Positions 10,381 to 21,965 of a stretch of 64,000 nucleotides of DNA are shown here, piece after piece (position 1 is the stretch's first letter; every line of letters begins with the position of its first letter). The notes under the pieces are model-generated. The model searched no databases, was not told where the DNA came from, and saw nothing but the letters and a program-made list of their open reading frames with translations. A program made the position numbers and the translations under genes. The DNA is from Verticillium longisporum (taxonomy: Eukaryota; Ascomycota; Sordariomycetes; Glomerellales; Plectosphaerellaceae). Where the stretch lies: NCBI GenBank assembly GCA_019188255.1, contig JAETXT010000002.1:3100001-3164000 (forward strand), in the 5' to 3' direction.

Positions 10381-12385
10381 CTACTCGGTTCCCTCAATTT
10401 CCACGCCCATCGCGTTGGGCACGCCAATCAGGAGAGTGCCCCGAGGAATCTTGACCTGGCTGGTGACTTTCATGCAGCCAAAGACCTTTAGCTGTCGAAG
10501 TTTCGGGCAGCTTCGGAACACACAGCCGACGACGAAATCATCGACCTCGCCACAGAAGCTAATGTCGAGAATCTCTAGCTTAGGATACTGCTTATGCTCT
10601 ACAAACACCTCTTCGAAGGCCTGCTTCGTGATGCTGCGGCAGCTGGAGATGTAGAGGAAGCGTAGCTCACGGCCAGAGTGAGCCATGAGGGCGCGGAAGC
10701 CGTCAGCGCAGAGTCCGATTTTGTTGGGGTTCTCCACCGCGTCCTCGGCATCAACGTGACGGTCCTTGTCGAAGTCGATGAATTTCAGGGGAGGGTTAGA
10801 CCAATCAGTAAATAGGTCGCTAAAGCCCTCATCTGTGATTGCCTCGCTCTGTGTGATGCGCAACTTTGTGAGAGAGGCGCAGTTGGCCTTGATGGCGGTG
10901 AGAGCTTCGTCGTTGATGGAAGGGGCCGCTTTCAATGACAGAGTTTCAAGGTTCTTGCCTAGGTCGCGTATGATCGAGACGTATGCTTTAGGGGCGATGG
11001 GGGCCAAGAGGTGAAGGCTAATGTGCTTGAGGGTTTTGATATCGCCAAGCTTTCTCATGCCGTCGCTCGTGACTTCCTGGTTACTGTAGATCTTGAGACG
11101 TTCCAGCTTTGGGCAGCAGCCGGCGAGCAAAGCTAGCACATCGTCTCCAAAGTGCTCGTTGGTGTAGTATACCTGAAGAGTAGTCAGGGTATGCCCCTTG
11201 GTGGTGAGGTACTCCGTCCAGTGGCCAGCGCTGATCAGATTGGAACCATGAAGCGAGAGCTTTTCTAGACTCATGGTGCGGCCCATAAGATAGGTCATGA
11301 CGGAATCCCTGAATTGGATACCGTTCCGAACCCTCAATTGCCTCAGATTACTGCAAACCATAAGGACAGTGATGTAATCATCTGGAGTGAGCTTGGCACC
11401 GTCGTAGATGCTGAGAGTTTCAATGGATGGGCGGGTGAACAGGGCCAGAGTCTTGGGATCGAGGAGACGCCTCTTCGCGATGCTGCGGGCGATCTTGTCG
11501 ATGACATGAGAAGGCAGGTCCCCCAAATCTTCGGCCAAGCCAAGGTTCTTCACAAGGGTGTTGATGCAGAGAGTCAGGAGGCTCTTGGCGCCGCGATGAT
11601 AGTTGCCGTCCATGATGTTGCTCTGGACGGCGCGGCGTCTGCCAACACCGCCAGTCGACTTGGTAACCTTTTTCTTCGGCTTATCATCGCCTTTCTTCGC
11701 GTTTCTGCTGCAGGCGGCACAGAGAAGTCCGCCATCAGGACCAGCCTTGGAGTACGGCGTAACAGTAAAACGTTTGCTGCAAACCTCGCAGTTGTTCAGC
11801 TGACCGGGCACTGGAACCACCGGACCATCGAGGAGGTCAGCAAGGTCGCCAAAGAAATCGCCGTCATCGTCGCCGGTCTTCTTAGCCTTCTTGGCCGCCT
11901 TACGGGCCTTGATCTTATCAGCGGCGAGTTTGCTAGCCTTTCTCTTTTCGGCAGCTCTCTGACGGGCGGTCGCGAGCGGAGGCGTAGCCGGGGCAGCAAC
12001 ATCAGCAGATGTGTCGGCGGACGCAATTGTTTCAGCCGTCTCATCGGCGGCATTAGTCATGTGATGGTCTCCATCACCGTCCTGCTGTGGCTCATCCTGA
12101 TTATCGTCACCTTGGTCGTCATCATCCTGGGCTTGATTCTGGAGGGCAGCAGCGGCAGCTGCACGACGCTGCTCTACATCGCGGGTGATTTGCTGGGCGG
12201 AGATGTTATTTGCCTAGAGATATACTATCAGGATGAGACGCTCGGCAGATCAGAGAGGGAGATGACGGACGGCGAGGAACGAAGTAAGGGCCGATCGCCT
12301 TGTCCTTGAGTCAGTGGCTGCCTGAATACCAAGAAGCAAGTGCTGGCGGCGATTGTACTCACGGACCGGTCACGTTTCGAACCAT
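10381..12385 (-). CDS. RAD7: Rad7, leucine-rich-repeat damage-recognition factor of global-genome NER
   Basis: Partner of Rad16 in the complex that recognises UV lesions in non-transcribed chromatin. Exons are 12363-12385 (23 nt), 12271-12304 (34 nt) and 10381-12213; all phases fit and give 629 residues. The N-terminus reads MVRNVTGPTRRSALTSFLAANNIS, the RxSALTxFL motif of Rad7 proteins. An Ala/Lys-rich region follows, then a CxxC...CxxC zinc knuckle (NCEVCSKRFTVTPYSK...CAAC). The C-terminal half is a run of leucine-rich repeats (LETLSLKAAPSIND, LEILDISFCGEVDDFV). The gene is divergent from RAD16 with 1.6 kb between. Downstream is the convergent lipase gene. Two tiny 5' exons mean that a search starting at the internal ATG (12060) misses the first 70 residues. 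Confidence 0.93.
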
Positions 12386-13986
12386 CGTGGGAGTGTAAAC
12401 CTCTGACGCAGCTGAGATGATGAGGAAAATAAGACGGCTGAAGACGGTTCAGCCTATGCGAGTTCTGACAAGAATCGGGTGCCTCGTCACAAGCCGCAGT
12501 TGGTAATTCTGGTCAACGTAGGGACTAAGATGCGGCTCACAGATTTTTTGCCCAAGATCAGCGTGAGGCAAGTGGCAACTTGATGTCGGCTAGGCAGGAA
12601 CCCGCCAAGCTGCCGAGGGGAAGGGGAATGGGAGACGCGCAGAGAAGGGTCCCTCAACGCGGTGCCTGCGGTGCCTGTGAAGGTACCTCACGGGGACCGG
12701 GGGGCGCCGTTCCTGCAGGGATTGCAAGCACGGTGTGGGGGTCTTTCCTTTTTGGGCCCCTTTTCCGAGCCGATTCACCAGCAGCTGAATCATGACCTTA
12801 TGAACACTGTGTGATGGTTCCAAGTCTCGCCTACGATCACAGTGTTATTTCGAGCGACCCAAACACTTCTGTGCAGCAGTACTCTCTATAAAGTCATGTG
12901 ACTTCGTGCGCATTTCGAGTTCTGCCTTGCCACTGGTGCCCAAGGGACATGAGACAGTCTTTCAAAGTCAGTCCACATTTGCCGTCACCAATGATGTAGC
13001 CGTGGTTGAAAATATGGCAATGATGCATCAAGCTACATGTGTAAAGCCTGCCGAATGTTCTACATCCCAGTCAAGGCAAATTGCTTCTGCGAAGAAGCGC
13101 ACTCGAGGTTCTTCATGTCCAAGTAATGCCAATGACGTCTATGATATCCAAAAAACCATGGGTGCGATGCACTGTATGGCGTTTGGACAGAGTCAGTTGC
13201 CACAGCGCACGGCCCCCAGATGCAAGGGTTTTAATGGGAAAAGGGGGCTCCACGTGACTTCGTGAAGACTTGCCACCCCGCCCCTGCCCGCCAAACGCGT
13301 CCCCCAACTCCCCAAATGTCAGTATTCACTACTACTTTTTCGGGAGGAAAAGGGTAGCAACCTAGTGCCAGCTCTGCCCGGTCGGCTCAATCTGTCCATT
13401 CCCCTGACACCAATGAACGGGCGGACGTACCTTTCAGCCATTGAATAAGGCTCCTCGTTTCTCTTGCGAGTGTGGGCCGCCCAGGAGTCCTCGGTCGTAT
13501 CTCAGCCCTTCCACCCGTTTGCCATCGACCAACCTTATGCTCTCCCCGTCACCTTCTCTTCCTCACACCGAAGAAGGCTACAGCAGCACTTGCCCCGGAT
13601 TGGCCAATCTCGCCGCTGCTGCCTTCCCGGGATCTAACAACTTTTTCCACCCTTCCACACTGACTACCTACTTTGACTTCCTTCTTCACTCCCTCGGGTC
13701 GTCTTCGTCTGTGCCTCGTCCTCCGACCCCTTCCTGTCGATTGTTACGCCCCACAGCCTGCCAGAAAGTGAGGCAGAGCGCTGCCTTCACAGAGTCGTCC
13801 GCTCGTCTGTTGCGACCGGTTGACGCTCGCGCAAAGCCTTGCAGCTGGTCCTGCTGTTGTCGTCATCTTCACTGTTGGTTGTTTGATTGACCTGAGGCAA
13901 CATCTCTCGGTGCCCCCCCGCGCCATCTCAATCGTCACAAGATACACTGTTCCTACCCGTCCTGTTCTCCCCGATCTCTGGGCAAA
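12386..13986. promoter_or_regulatory. Divergent RAD7/RAD16 intergenic region
   Basis: A 1.6-kb gap between the divergent start codons of RAD7 and RAD16. It presumably contains both promoters and leaders. A frame at 12906-13265 has no recognisable domain and is not called. Pyrimidine-rich sequence at about 13440-13980 resembles the RAD16 leader. Confidence 0.5.
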
Positions 13987-16900
13987 ATGGCGCCTCGCAA
14001 AGCACGCACCTCAGCCGCGCACTCTCTTGCGTCCAGGACCGAGACCCCTGGTGAGTGCTGTTGACCCCCGCACCATGTAGTCCCCTTTTGCTCAGCACCA
14101 CTTATACCACGGTCTACATCATTTCACTGACCTCATTTTTAAGAGAGTAGTCGCTCTCGTCGAATGACCAGGTCCACCTCGACCCAAAAGCTGAGTTCTG
14201 CAGTTTCTCTACCGCCCGTAGACGCTATCGAAACCTTGAGTGTTGCCGTAAGAGGCAGCAAATCGACAACGTCGGCCTCGACCTCGGCTACTTTCACCTC
14301 AGCGAGCGAGGCTTCTACTCCGGCTACGAGCCACGAGGTCACGCCAGCGCCACCGGCTGCTGACGAGAAGTCGGCATCTACTCGACCCATGATGAGTCGT
14401 CTGGAGGTGCAAATTCCAGTAATGGAAAGAGCCCCAGTGAGAGGGCCACTAGAAACACCCGGTTTTCACTCGCTCGCGCCTCGAAGCGCAGCAGCAACAC
14501 GTATGAAGTTCTCGACAGTGACGAGGACGAGTTGGCTTTTGACACTCCTCACGACGAAATCATTGCTCGGCGCCTACAAAAAGAAGAGTATGAAAAGATC
14601 GACATGCCAGCTCTCGTGTCTAGCAGCCGTCCAGTCCGTGGTCTGCGAGCTTCTTTGGATAGAACCCCTGTAGTCAAGGGCAAACGCGGCAGACCATCAA
14701 AGTCTCCACTCTCGGCAAGCATTGAGCGACCTACGAAGAAGCAGAAGTTTATCAATGACTCCGAAGACGATGCCCTCTCTGATGACGCAAATGGTCAAGC
14801 TTCGTCCTCAGACCTTAGCGAGGCCTTGAGCATCAAGACAGACTCGGATGATTTTGAAGCCCCCGAGGAGACGGGCGAGGACGACAGCAGCGATGATATG
14901 GTGGAAGTTGCGCGGCCACGTTCCGGAGCGCTGCCTAAGAAGAGGCGTCCAACTCAGCCCAATGCTCCTCAAGGCTTCAGATCGGCTGCCACGTTGCCAC
15001 TCCTTCTTTCCTCGGAGCCTGATGATGATGATTTCGACCCAGATCAGTCGGACGAGGAGCTCCCCGAGCTTGCTGATGCTAGCGCTCGGATAAATCTTGA
15101 CGACTCACATGACTTTGTGCTCGGCCGCCGTGCCCGCCGTGAGCGGGACCGACTTGAGAGACATCATCCGGAACTCGACACAATGTGGACAGACTTGGAA
15201 GCACGGCCTGCCATGTCCGGTGCTGAGGCGGTTCAGCCCACCAACATTACACGACAGCTCAAGCCTTTTCAGCTGAAGGGTGTTGCTTGGATGAAAGAGA
15301 TGGAGATGACTGATTGGAAGGGTGGCCTTCTGGGTGATGAGATGGGCCTGGGCAAGACCCTACAGAGCGTTTCCCTCATCATGTCCGACCACGGCTTGAC
15401 CAAGAAGCCTTCCCTCGTTTTGGTCCCGCCTGTTGCCCTGATGCAATGGACCAACGAGATTGCCTCGTACACAGACGGAACCCTGAAGACGTTCGTTTTC
15501 CATGGCACCAATACAAAGGTCAAGAACGTCACAGCCAAGGAGCTCAAAAAGTACGATGTCATCATGATGTCGTACAATAGTTTGGAGTCCATGTTTCGCA
15601 AGCAGGAAAAGGGGTTCAACCAGCGCAAGAAGGGCGAGGTCCACAAGCAGAAGAGCATAATCCACCAAATCGACTTTCACCGAATCATTCTCGATGAGGC
15701 ACACTACATCAAGGGCCGCGACACGGGCACTGCCAGGGCATGCATCGCTTTGAAAGGCGACTACAGATGGTGTCTGACTGGTACGCCTCTCCAGAACCGA
15801 ATCGGAGAGCTGTTCTCGCTTGTGCGCTTTCTCAACATTACACCATTCGCCTCGTATCTTTGCAAGCAGTGCAAGTGCAGCCAACTCGAGTGGAACATGG
15901 ACGAGCACAAGATGTGCAACAGTTGCGGACATTCTGCCATTCAGCACGTGTCCGTGTTCAACCAGGAGATCTTGAACCCCATCATTAAATATGGTGCCAT
16001 GGGTCCCGGTGCCATCGCCTTCAAAAAGCTGCGACTGATAACTAGCAAGTTCATGCTTCGCCGCTTGAAGAAGGACCACATGAGTGCCATGGACCTGCCC
16101 GTCAAAGAGATCAATATCAACCGGGAATTCTTCAGCGAGGTGGAGAATGACTTTGCACGCAGCATCATGACCAACACGCAACGCCAGTTCGACACGTATG
16201 TGGCTCGTGGCGTCATGCTGAACCAGTATGCCAACATTTTCGGTCTACTCATGCAAATGCGCCAGATTGCCGATCATCCTGACTTGATCCTGAAGAAGAA
16301 CGCCGAGGGCGGTCAGAACATCATGGTCTGCTGCATTTGCGACGAACCTGCCGAGGATGCGATTCGGTCCAAATGTCGGCACGACTTCTGCCGTGGCTGC
16401 GCCAGGGATTACATGATGTCGTCCAAGAGCAACATGGATGAGCTGTCGTGTCCCATGTGCCATATACCGCTGTCGATCGACCTAGAGCAGCCCGAGATTG
16501 AGCAGGACCAGGCCATGGTAAAGAAGTCGTCCATCATCAACCGCATCAAGATGGAGGAGTGGACTTCGTCAAGCAAAATTGAGACGCTCGTATACGAGCT
16601 GCACAAGCTCCGGTCTGACAAGGCCACGCACAAGTCGATTGTGTTTTCCAACTTTACGTCGATGCTTCAGCTCATCGAGTGGCGTCTCCGCCGCGCCGGC
16701 GTCACCACTGTCATGCTCGATGGTTCGATGACGCCTGCGCAACGACAGGCACCTATCCACCATTTCATGAAGAACCCAGAAGTCGAGTGCTTCCTGGTTT
16801 CCATGAAGGCGGGAGGTGTGGCTCTCAACCTGACTGAGGCGTCTCACGTCTTTATCGTGGACCCGTACGCATCCCCTCGTTCCCTGCTTCTATGTGCGTT

Positions 16901-17148
16901 TTGCTGATCAAAGTTACAGCTGGTGGAACCCTGCGGCCGAGTGGCAGTCTGCGGATCGCTGCCATCGTATCGGACAGGGCCGTCCCTGTACCATAACCCG
17001 TCTTTGCATCGAGGACTCGGTAGAGAGCCGTATTGTTCAGCTCCAAGAGAAGAAGACGAACATGATTCACTCGACCGTCAATGGGGATGACAAGGCGATG
17101 AAGTCGCTCAGCCCCGAGGACATGCAGTTCCTTTTCCGTGGCAGTTAG
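13987..17148 (+). CDS. RAD16: Rad16, SNF2-family ATPase with RING finger, global-genome NER
   Basis: DNA translocase and E3 subunit of the Rad7-Rad16 repair complex. Visible SNF2 motifs are the [12 protein letters not shown]-binding loop, the LDEAHYIK box, and [11 protein letters not shown]3HC4 RING ([16 protein letters not shown]...CPMC) interrupts the helicase core as in Rad16/Rad5. The helicase C-terminal part has [12 protein letters not shown] and [11 protein letters not shown]. Exon 1 is 13987-14050, intron 14051-14143, and the last intron is 16865-16919 (restoring [11 protein letters not shown]). Between 14247 and about 14397 the frame must change: an intron 14248-14396 (GTAAGA donor, weak GAG acceptor) restores it and gives 954 residues, but an indel is equally possible there. 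The low-complexity N-terminus is poorly conserved, so that junction is uncertain. Confidence 0.93.
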
Positions 17149-18575
17149 TCCACTTGTTTTTTTTCGGAGGTTGGTCGTGACTGGTTTTCACTTTTGCTAT
17201 TTGGTCTGTGCCGAAGGAGCCTGGAGTAATGGTCAACGACACGACACATGAGGAACTAGGCGCCCGGTTGCCGAAGAACCATGCGCATCATCGTTGAGGT
17301 TCTCATTCTCAATACTCGAGGCATTTTGGCCCACTGGGATGAAGCGGGATCAACGCTGGCTGGGGTCGCCAGCGGTGTCATTAGTAGCGCTACTGTATAA
17401 ATAAGAGCCACGCATACATGGCGTTGCTTGATTCCGTTCTTGAGCTGTGTGGTGCTCTTTCCATGTGGTGCTTCCCTATGAGAACCTTGACTCTGTTATC
17501 TTCGGCCACTCTGCTCTTGGTAGACTTTTCTGCCTAATGAATGGGCTTGCAGGACAGGCCACGACTTGCTCTCGAGTCTCGTGGGACAATGAAGCGTAAA
17601 GGAAAGGCGATATGCAACCTTGATGATGAAGGAGAACAGAAACCGTGACGACCACGTCACAGGGTCTTCACAGTCTATTTGGATCCCTGGGGTGACTCAT
17701 GACGATGAGTTTGTGGTCAGCTCGTGAGGATGGTTGCTCGGGGTGTAGGTTGGAGAATGTCAGGTTTACCTAAGGGGTTACCTAAACACTGCAACAACCT
17801 GCCTCACAGGATTTGCATCTCGCCCCTGGGCCTATGGACGATGGTGTAACAGAGCGACACAGGTCTTCCTGCTGTTTTCAAGCATGCTGATGAGAGGCCG
17901 TTGATTTCTGTTGGGTGAACCTCTTTCTGGAGTAGGGTAACGTAGGGTCAGGAATTCGTCAACGATTGTGAGACCGCCAGGTCTGGCCACACGACCATGG
18001 TGATGGCTTGTCTCGCCGTTTGAACTTTTCACGAGTCAAGCATAGGCCACAGAGTCGGTTTTGCCTGGGCGGGGATGGTCTTGGCATTTGTGATTGCAGC
18101 ACCAGAGTCTCGAAGACGGCCCGCTTCCGTGGAATGTGTATAAACCGCCGTGCCGCCCCCTATGAATTGCCACAGCCTGAGACCTGGTGAATGTCGCGAG
18201 AAGCTTGCAACCAAACACAGCCCGATGATTTTTCCCACGAGACCTCAGTCGCCCCAAGGGAAGGTGCTGCGTGCCTTCCGTAGTAGAAGTTTTTGGCACC
18301 GTCCTCTGCGTTCTGCCAACCTGCAACTCCTCTATATCCGAGGGTGGAAAAGGACCAGTGAGCCTGTCGACTGAGATCAACACTCTCTCACTCACTGATC
18401 CTTCTTCTTCTTCTTCTGAACGGCGTCTCTGCGGTCTGCTGCTGGCTTTCGAACGAAGGTACCGGCTACCTGAGCATCGAGCACGACCGGACACGCGCCT
18501 TCATCTGGTCTTGCCGCTGGCCTTTACGCCGCAAAGTTTTACGCCGCCGGCAGGTCAACGTGAGCGACCGCAACC
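17149..18575. other. Intergenic between RAD16 and 2EXR gene
   Basis: No gene recognised. It holds the RAD16 3' region and the promoter of the 2EXR gene. A TTCTTC run at about 18403-18417 is part of a pyrimidine-rich leader. Confidence 0.5.
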
Positions 18576-19965
18576 ATGGCGTCGTCGGGGAGAGAGCTCA
18601 AGGTCAGATTCCAAGAGCCCAGCATTGTCATCCAGCGCAAAGAGAACGGCGCACACAACCAGGCTCAAGAGACGAACGCTCACTTGCAAGCTCTTTGCCT
18701 GACAAGCAAAAGGCTTGCCTCGTCTTTGAGCAGCTCCCTGAACGGAGTCAATCAAACCCTCAAGGAGATCAAAGCCGATATCAAAGTGGCAAGCCGCGAG
18801 CTCATCCACCGGTACCTCATCCCTCCTACAATCCTCTACATGGTGTCGTTGTTAACAAGGCCAAAACAGGAATAAGACTACGACGTTCAAGTGCTTTGCG
18901 CGCCTTCCCTTTGAGATCAGGGAACTGATCTGGGAGTTTGCCATGCCCAACCGGCTCATCACCTTTGCCCACCCACCCGGCAAGTGGACTCTGAACAGAC
19001 GTCTCTCCTTGCTTCCACACCCGCAGACCATCCCTTTTGGACACAACGGCAGCAAGCAAGCGCGCGCGTCGTTCGCCCTCCTGGGCGTCTGCTACGAAGC
19101 CCGCCTCGTGGCCCTCCGCCACCTCCACCGCACCAACACGGTCCGCCACCCGCTCCAGCCCGAGGACCCGACCCCGCGGCCGACGCAGTTCCGCCGCGCC
19201 GCGCCCGGCACGGACCTCCGCCGGCCGAGCCACCACGACCCCTTCAACCTCGACGCCGACGCCGTCCTCATGCCCATCCGCGACACGGCGCGCGGCCGCA
19301 GCTTCCGCGACCCGCGCGTCCGCCACCTCCTCAACACGCGCCACCTCGTCGTCGCCATTGACGAGAAGCCGCGGAAGCTGCAGTGGGAGGAGGCCCGCCG
19401 CGGCACCTGGCGCCGCCGCCTCGCGCCCTGCCTGCCCGACGCGCCCTGCCCGCACCCGGCCACCTGGGGCGCGCCCGTCTCGTTCGAGGACACGCGCGTG
19501 CCCGAGGACGACCACCTGCTCGGCCACTTTGCCGCCCCCGAGACCGTCACCTACGTCTTTCGCCCGTACCGCCTGCGCCGCGCGCGCCGTCGGCAGCCGG
19601 CGCCCGTCGTGGGGCCGCGGGCCTACGTCGTCTACGCGCGCGACGCGACGGCCGGCTACGAAGAGCAGCTGCGGGAGCTCTACGGCAGCGAGGGCCCCGT
19701 GCGGACGGCGCGCGTGTGGAACGGCGTGCTGCCGGACTGCTTGGAGGGGGACAGGGTGCATCCCACGGCGCTCGTGCGCATCGGCCGCGTCGTCGACCCG
19801 GACGCGTGGAAGGAGAGCCTGCGGGAGGCCGCTTGGACTGCGGCGAGGCTTGTCTGGCTCGTCGTGGTCAGGGTGCCCGTGTTTGTGCTGCTGAGCCCCT
19901 TCGTCTCGGGGTCCGCCGCCTGGGACGTGTGCTTCGTTTCCGGCTGGCTTGGAGACTTGATTTGA
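18576..19965 (+). CDS. 2EXR domain protein
   Basis: Exons 18576-18811 and 18870-19965 join in phase (58-nt intron) to a 443-residue protein. The 2EXR signature, an F-box-like motif frequent in filamentous fungi, is plain at the exon junction: FKCFARLPFEIRELIWEFAMPNR. The first exon encodes about 78 residues with a predicted helical stretch (LNGVNQTLKEIKADIK). The C-terminal part is Arg/Pro/Ala-rich and very high in GC, which produces long shadow frames on both strands. Near the end a hydrophobic stretch (TAARLVWLVVVRVPVFVLLSPFV) may be a membrane segment. Function of 2EXR proteins is generally unknown. Confidence 0.85.
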
Positions 19966-20156
19966 GCGTGTGAAGAAAACAAGAGGCCGTGGGCTAGCCG
20001 TTGCTGAGGTTGGACAAGAGGACCCAGGATCAACGACTTGATGAGAAACGTAGAATGAACAAGTTGCTCGGACACAAGGGAACTGGTCGATAGGAAGCTC
20101 AACACGATCGAGAAACCACACAGAACAATGGCATGAAGACAAGCCTGTGATATTCA

Positions 20157-20175
20157 GTAGTAGTAGTAGTGGTAG
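20157..20175 (+). repeat. Short (TAG)n repeat
   Basis: AGTAGTAGTAGTAGTGGTAG in the short convergent gap between the 2EXR gene and the nitronate monooxygenase gene. Confidence 0.8.
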
Positions 20176-20220
20176 TACACGTAGAGTGCGAGCATCGGAT
20201 CCGCAGGCTCCGCCCAGAAC

Positions 20221-21267
20221 CTACAACCTGCTCTTCGTCGCGTCGAGATACGTGCCCCCGAGCTTCAACATGTCCACAGCCTCGGCTACCATCTCGTCAA
20301 CAATCTCTCCCGCCGGCTGTATCCTCGTGATCAAACCAGCAACCTGGCCCATGAGATGCGGCGGATCAATTTCGTTCCCCTCCTCGAGGTCGTACTCGAT
20401 CGGCACCGTCCCACTGTCGCACAACTCCTTGACCCTTTCGGGTTGCGCGTGCCACCCGCGAATGTAGTCGTTCGTCTTCATCCTCAGCGGCCGCCCAGAC
20501 AATACAAGTGTCCTCTCTGTGCCATCGAACCCACACGACACAACCTCGTGCTTGTGCTCCTCGCTGCACCCCGCCTCGACAGAAGCGACAAAGCGTGTGC
20601 CAACCCATACGCCAGCGGCGCCCTGCATGAGAGAGCTCGCGAGGGAGCGCCCGCCGTAGATGCCGCCCGCGGCAACAACGAGCGCCGGTAGCCCGCCGAG
20701 CAACTTGGGACGGTACTTGCGCGCCACGTCGACGACGGCAGGGATGAGCACCGAGTTGGCAACGTCACCCGTGTGGCCGCCGCCCTCGCCACCCTGCGCG
20801 CAGATGAGGTCGACGCCGAGGTCGAGCGCCTTGACGGCATGCTTCGGGTGCCCGACCATGTTCATGATCAAGATGCCGGCATCGTGCAGCCGGTCGATAA
20901 CGTGCTTGGGCGGCACGCCGACGGCACTGACAAAGAGCTTGGCGCCGGACTCAATGGTGATGTCGATGAGCTCGTCGAGCTTACCGCCGGTGTAGTCGTG
21001 GTTCGTCTTGCGAGCGTTGCCGCCAATCTGAGGTAGAGCGAGGTCGACACCAAAGGGGAGGGAGGGGTCAGCGAGATGAGCCTTGAGTTCGGCCACAATC
21101 TCGCGAAGCTGGTCGGGCGTGTACATGAAGCCGCCGATGACACCCAGACCGCCGGCGTTGGACACGGCAGCGGCAAGGCGGCCGCCTGACGTGCGAGCCA
21201 TGCCGGCGAGAAGTATGGGGTGCGAGACGCCCAGGAGGGTCGTCAAGGGTGTTGTGATGGGTGCCAT
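20221..21267 (-). CDS. Nitronate monooxygenase (2-nitropropane dioxygenase family)
   Basis: FMN enzyme that oxidises alkyl nitronates such as propionate-3-nitronate to the carbonyl compound and nitrite. TIM-barrel motifs visible: HPILLAGMARTSGGRLAAAVSNAGGLGVIGG at the N-terminus, ICAQGGEGGGHTGD with the catalytic His, and AAGGIYGGRSLASSLMQGAAGVWVGTRF for FMN phosphate binding. The frame is open further upstream to 21462, but the start at 21267 (MAPITTPLTTLLG) matches the usual length of 348 residues and the upstream part has no family similarity. Intronless. Confidence 0.92.
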   Translation of the reverse strand: MAPITTPLTTLLGVSHPILLAGMARTSGGRLAAAVSNAGGLGVIGGFMYTPDQLREIVAELKAHLADPSLPFGVDLALPQIGGNARKTNHDYTGGKLDELIDITIESGAKLFVSAVGVPPKHVIDRLHDAGILIMNMVGHPKHAVKALDLGVDLICAQGGEGGGHTGDVANSVLIPAVVDVARKYRPKLLGGLPALVVAAGGIYGGRSLASSLMQGAAGVWVGTRFVASVEAGCSEEHKHEVVSCGFDGTERTLVLSGRPLRMKTNDYIRGWHAQPERVKELCDSGTVPIEYDLEEGNEIDPPHLMGQVAGLITRIQPAGEIVDEMVAEAVDMLKLGGTYLDATKSRL

Positions 21268-21965
21268 GGTGATAATGCCTCGCTGCGGTGAGAGGGAATG
21301 CACAAGTCGTGACGGGGTGTTGATGATGAGGTCAGGATTGGCGGACCGAACAATATATGTAAGTCGCGGGGAAAAGGCTGTCTGAAGAGTCGAAGCCAGC
21401 ATGCACATATGTATGTGGTTGAACTCTAGTGGCGATCTGGGGTCGAGCTTTACAGGGGGCACATCTCCAACAGCTGATGATGCGGGGGAGTCCTCTGGGG
21501 GCGCGCGACCTCGGCATTTCCGTGTGCGGACACCAGCTCGCCGTCTTGGCCACCCAAGCTCCCTAGTTTCCCCAGGTTGATCGCTAGATCAGTGCTCGCC
21601 GTCCGAGTCGGTGTCACATCTGGCACGCACTCCGTCGGCACGCTCCCGAGCTAACGGCGAGATGGCGCGTTGGCCAGCAGTGTTTTCTTATTGATGGTCA
21701 GTTGTCCGCGAACCATCTCTGCTGTTGCAATCATGCTGAGATATGGAGGTTCGTCAAAGCAACGCGTTTCATCGTCAAATCGAAGTTCGGTAGATCAAAA
21801 TCGTTGAGCTGATTGCCCTACAATGTATTAATTCGAACAAGCCGTGGTATCGTAACTGACGTGACGCTCATGGCTCATGGCTTCGTCTCTCGTCCTTCGT
21901 TACAATGGCGTGCTGTGCATCGCCAGATCTCCCAGATGAATTGACAATCGCTCGAAGTACCTTCA
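21268..21965. other. Intergenic, nitronate monooxygenase promoter
   Basis: No gene seen. Upstream region of the minus-strand nitronate monooxygenase gene and 3' region of the next minus-strand gene. Confidence 0.5.

Noticed and set aside
12906..13265. 119-codon frame in the RAD7/RAD16 gap
   Set aside because: No domain, no intron or start context, and lies in a divergent promoter region.
18826..20142. 438-codon minus-strand frame over the 2EXR gene
   Set aside because: Very high GC leaves all frames open here; the plus-strand 2EXR motif and clean splice junction show which strand is coding.
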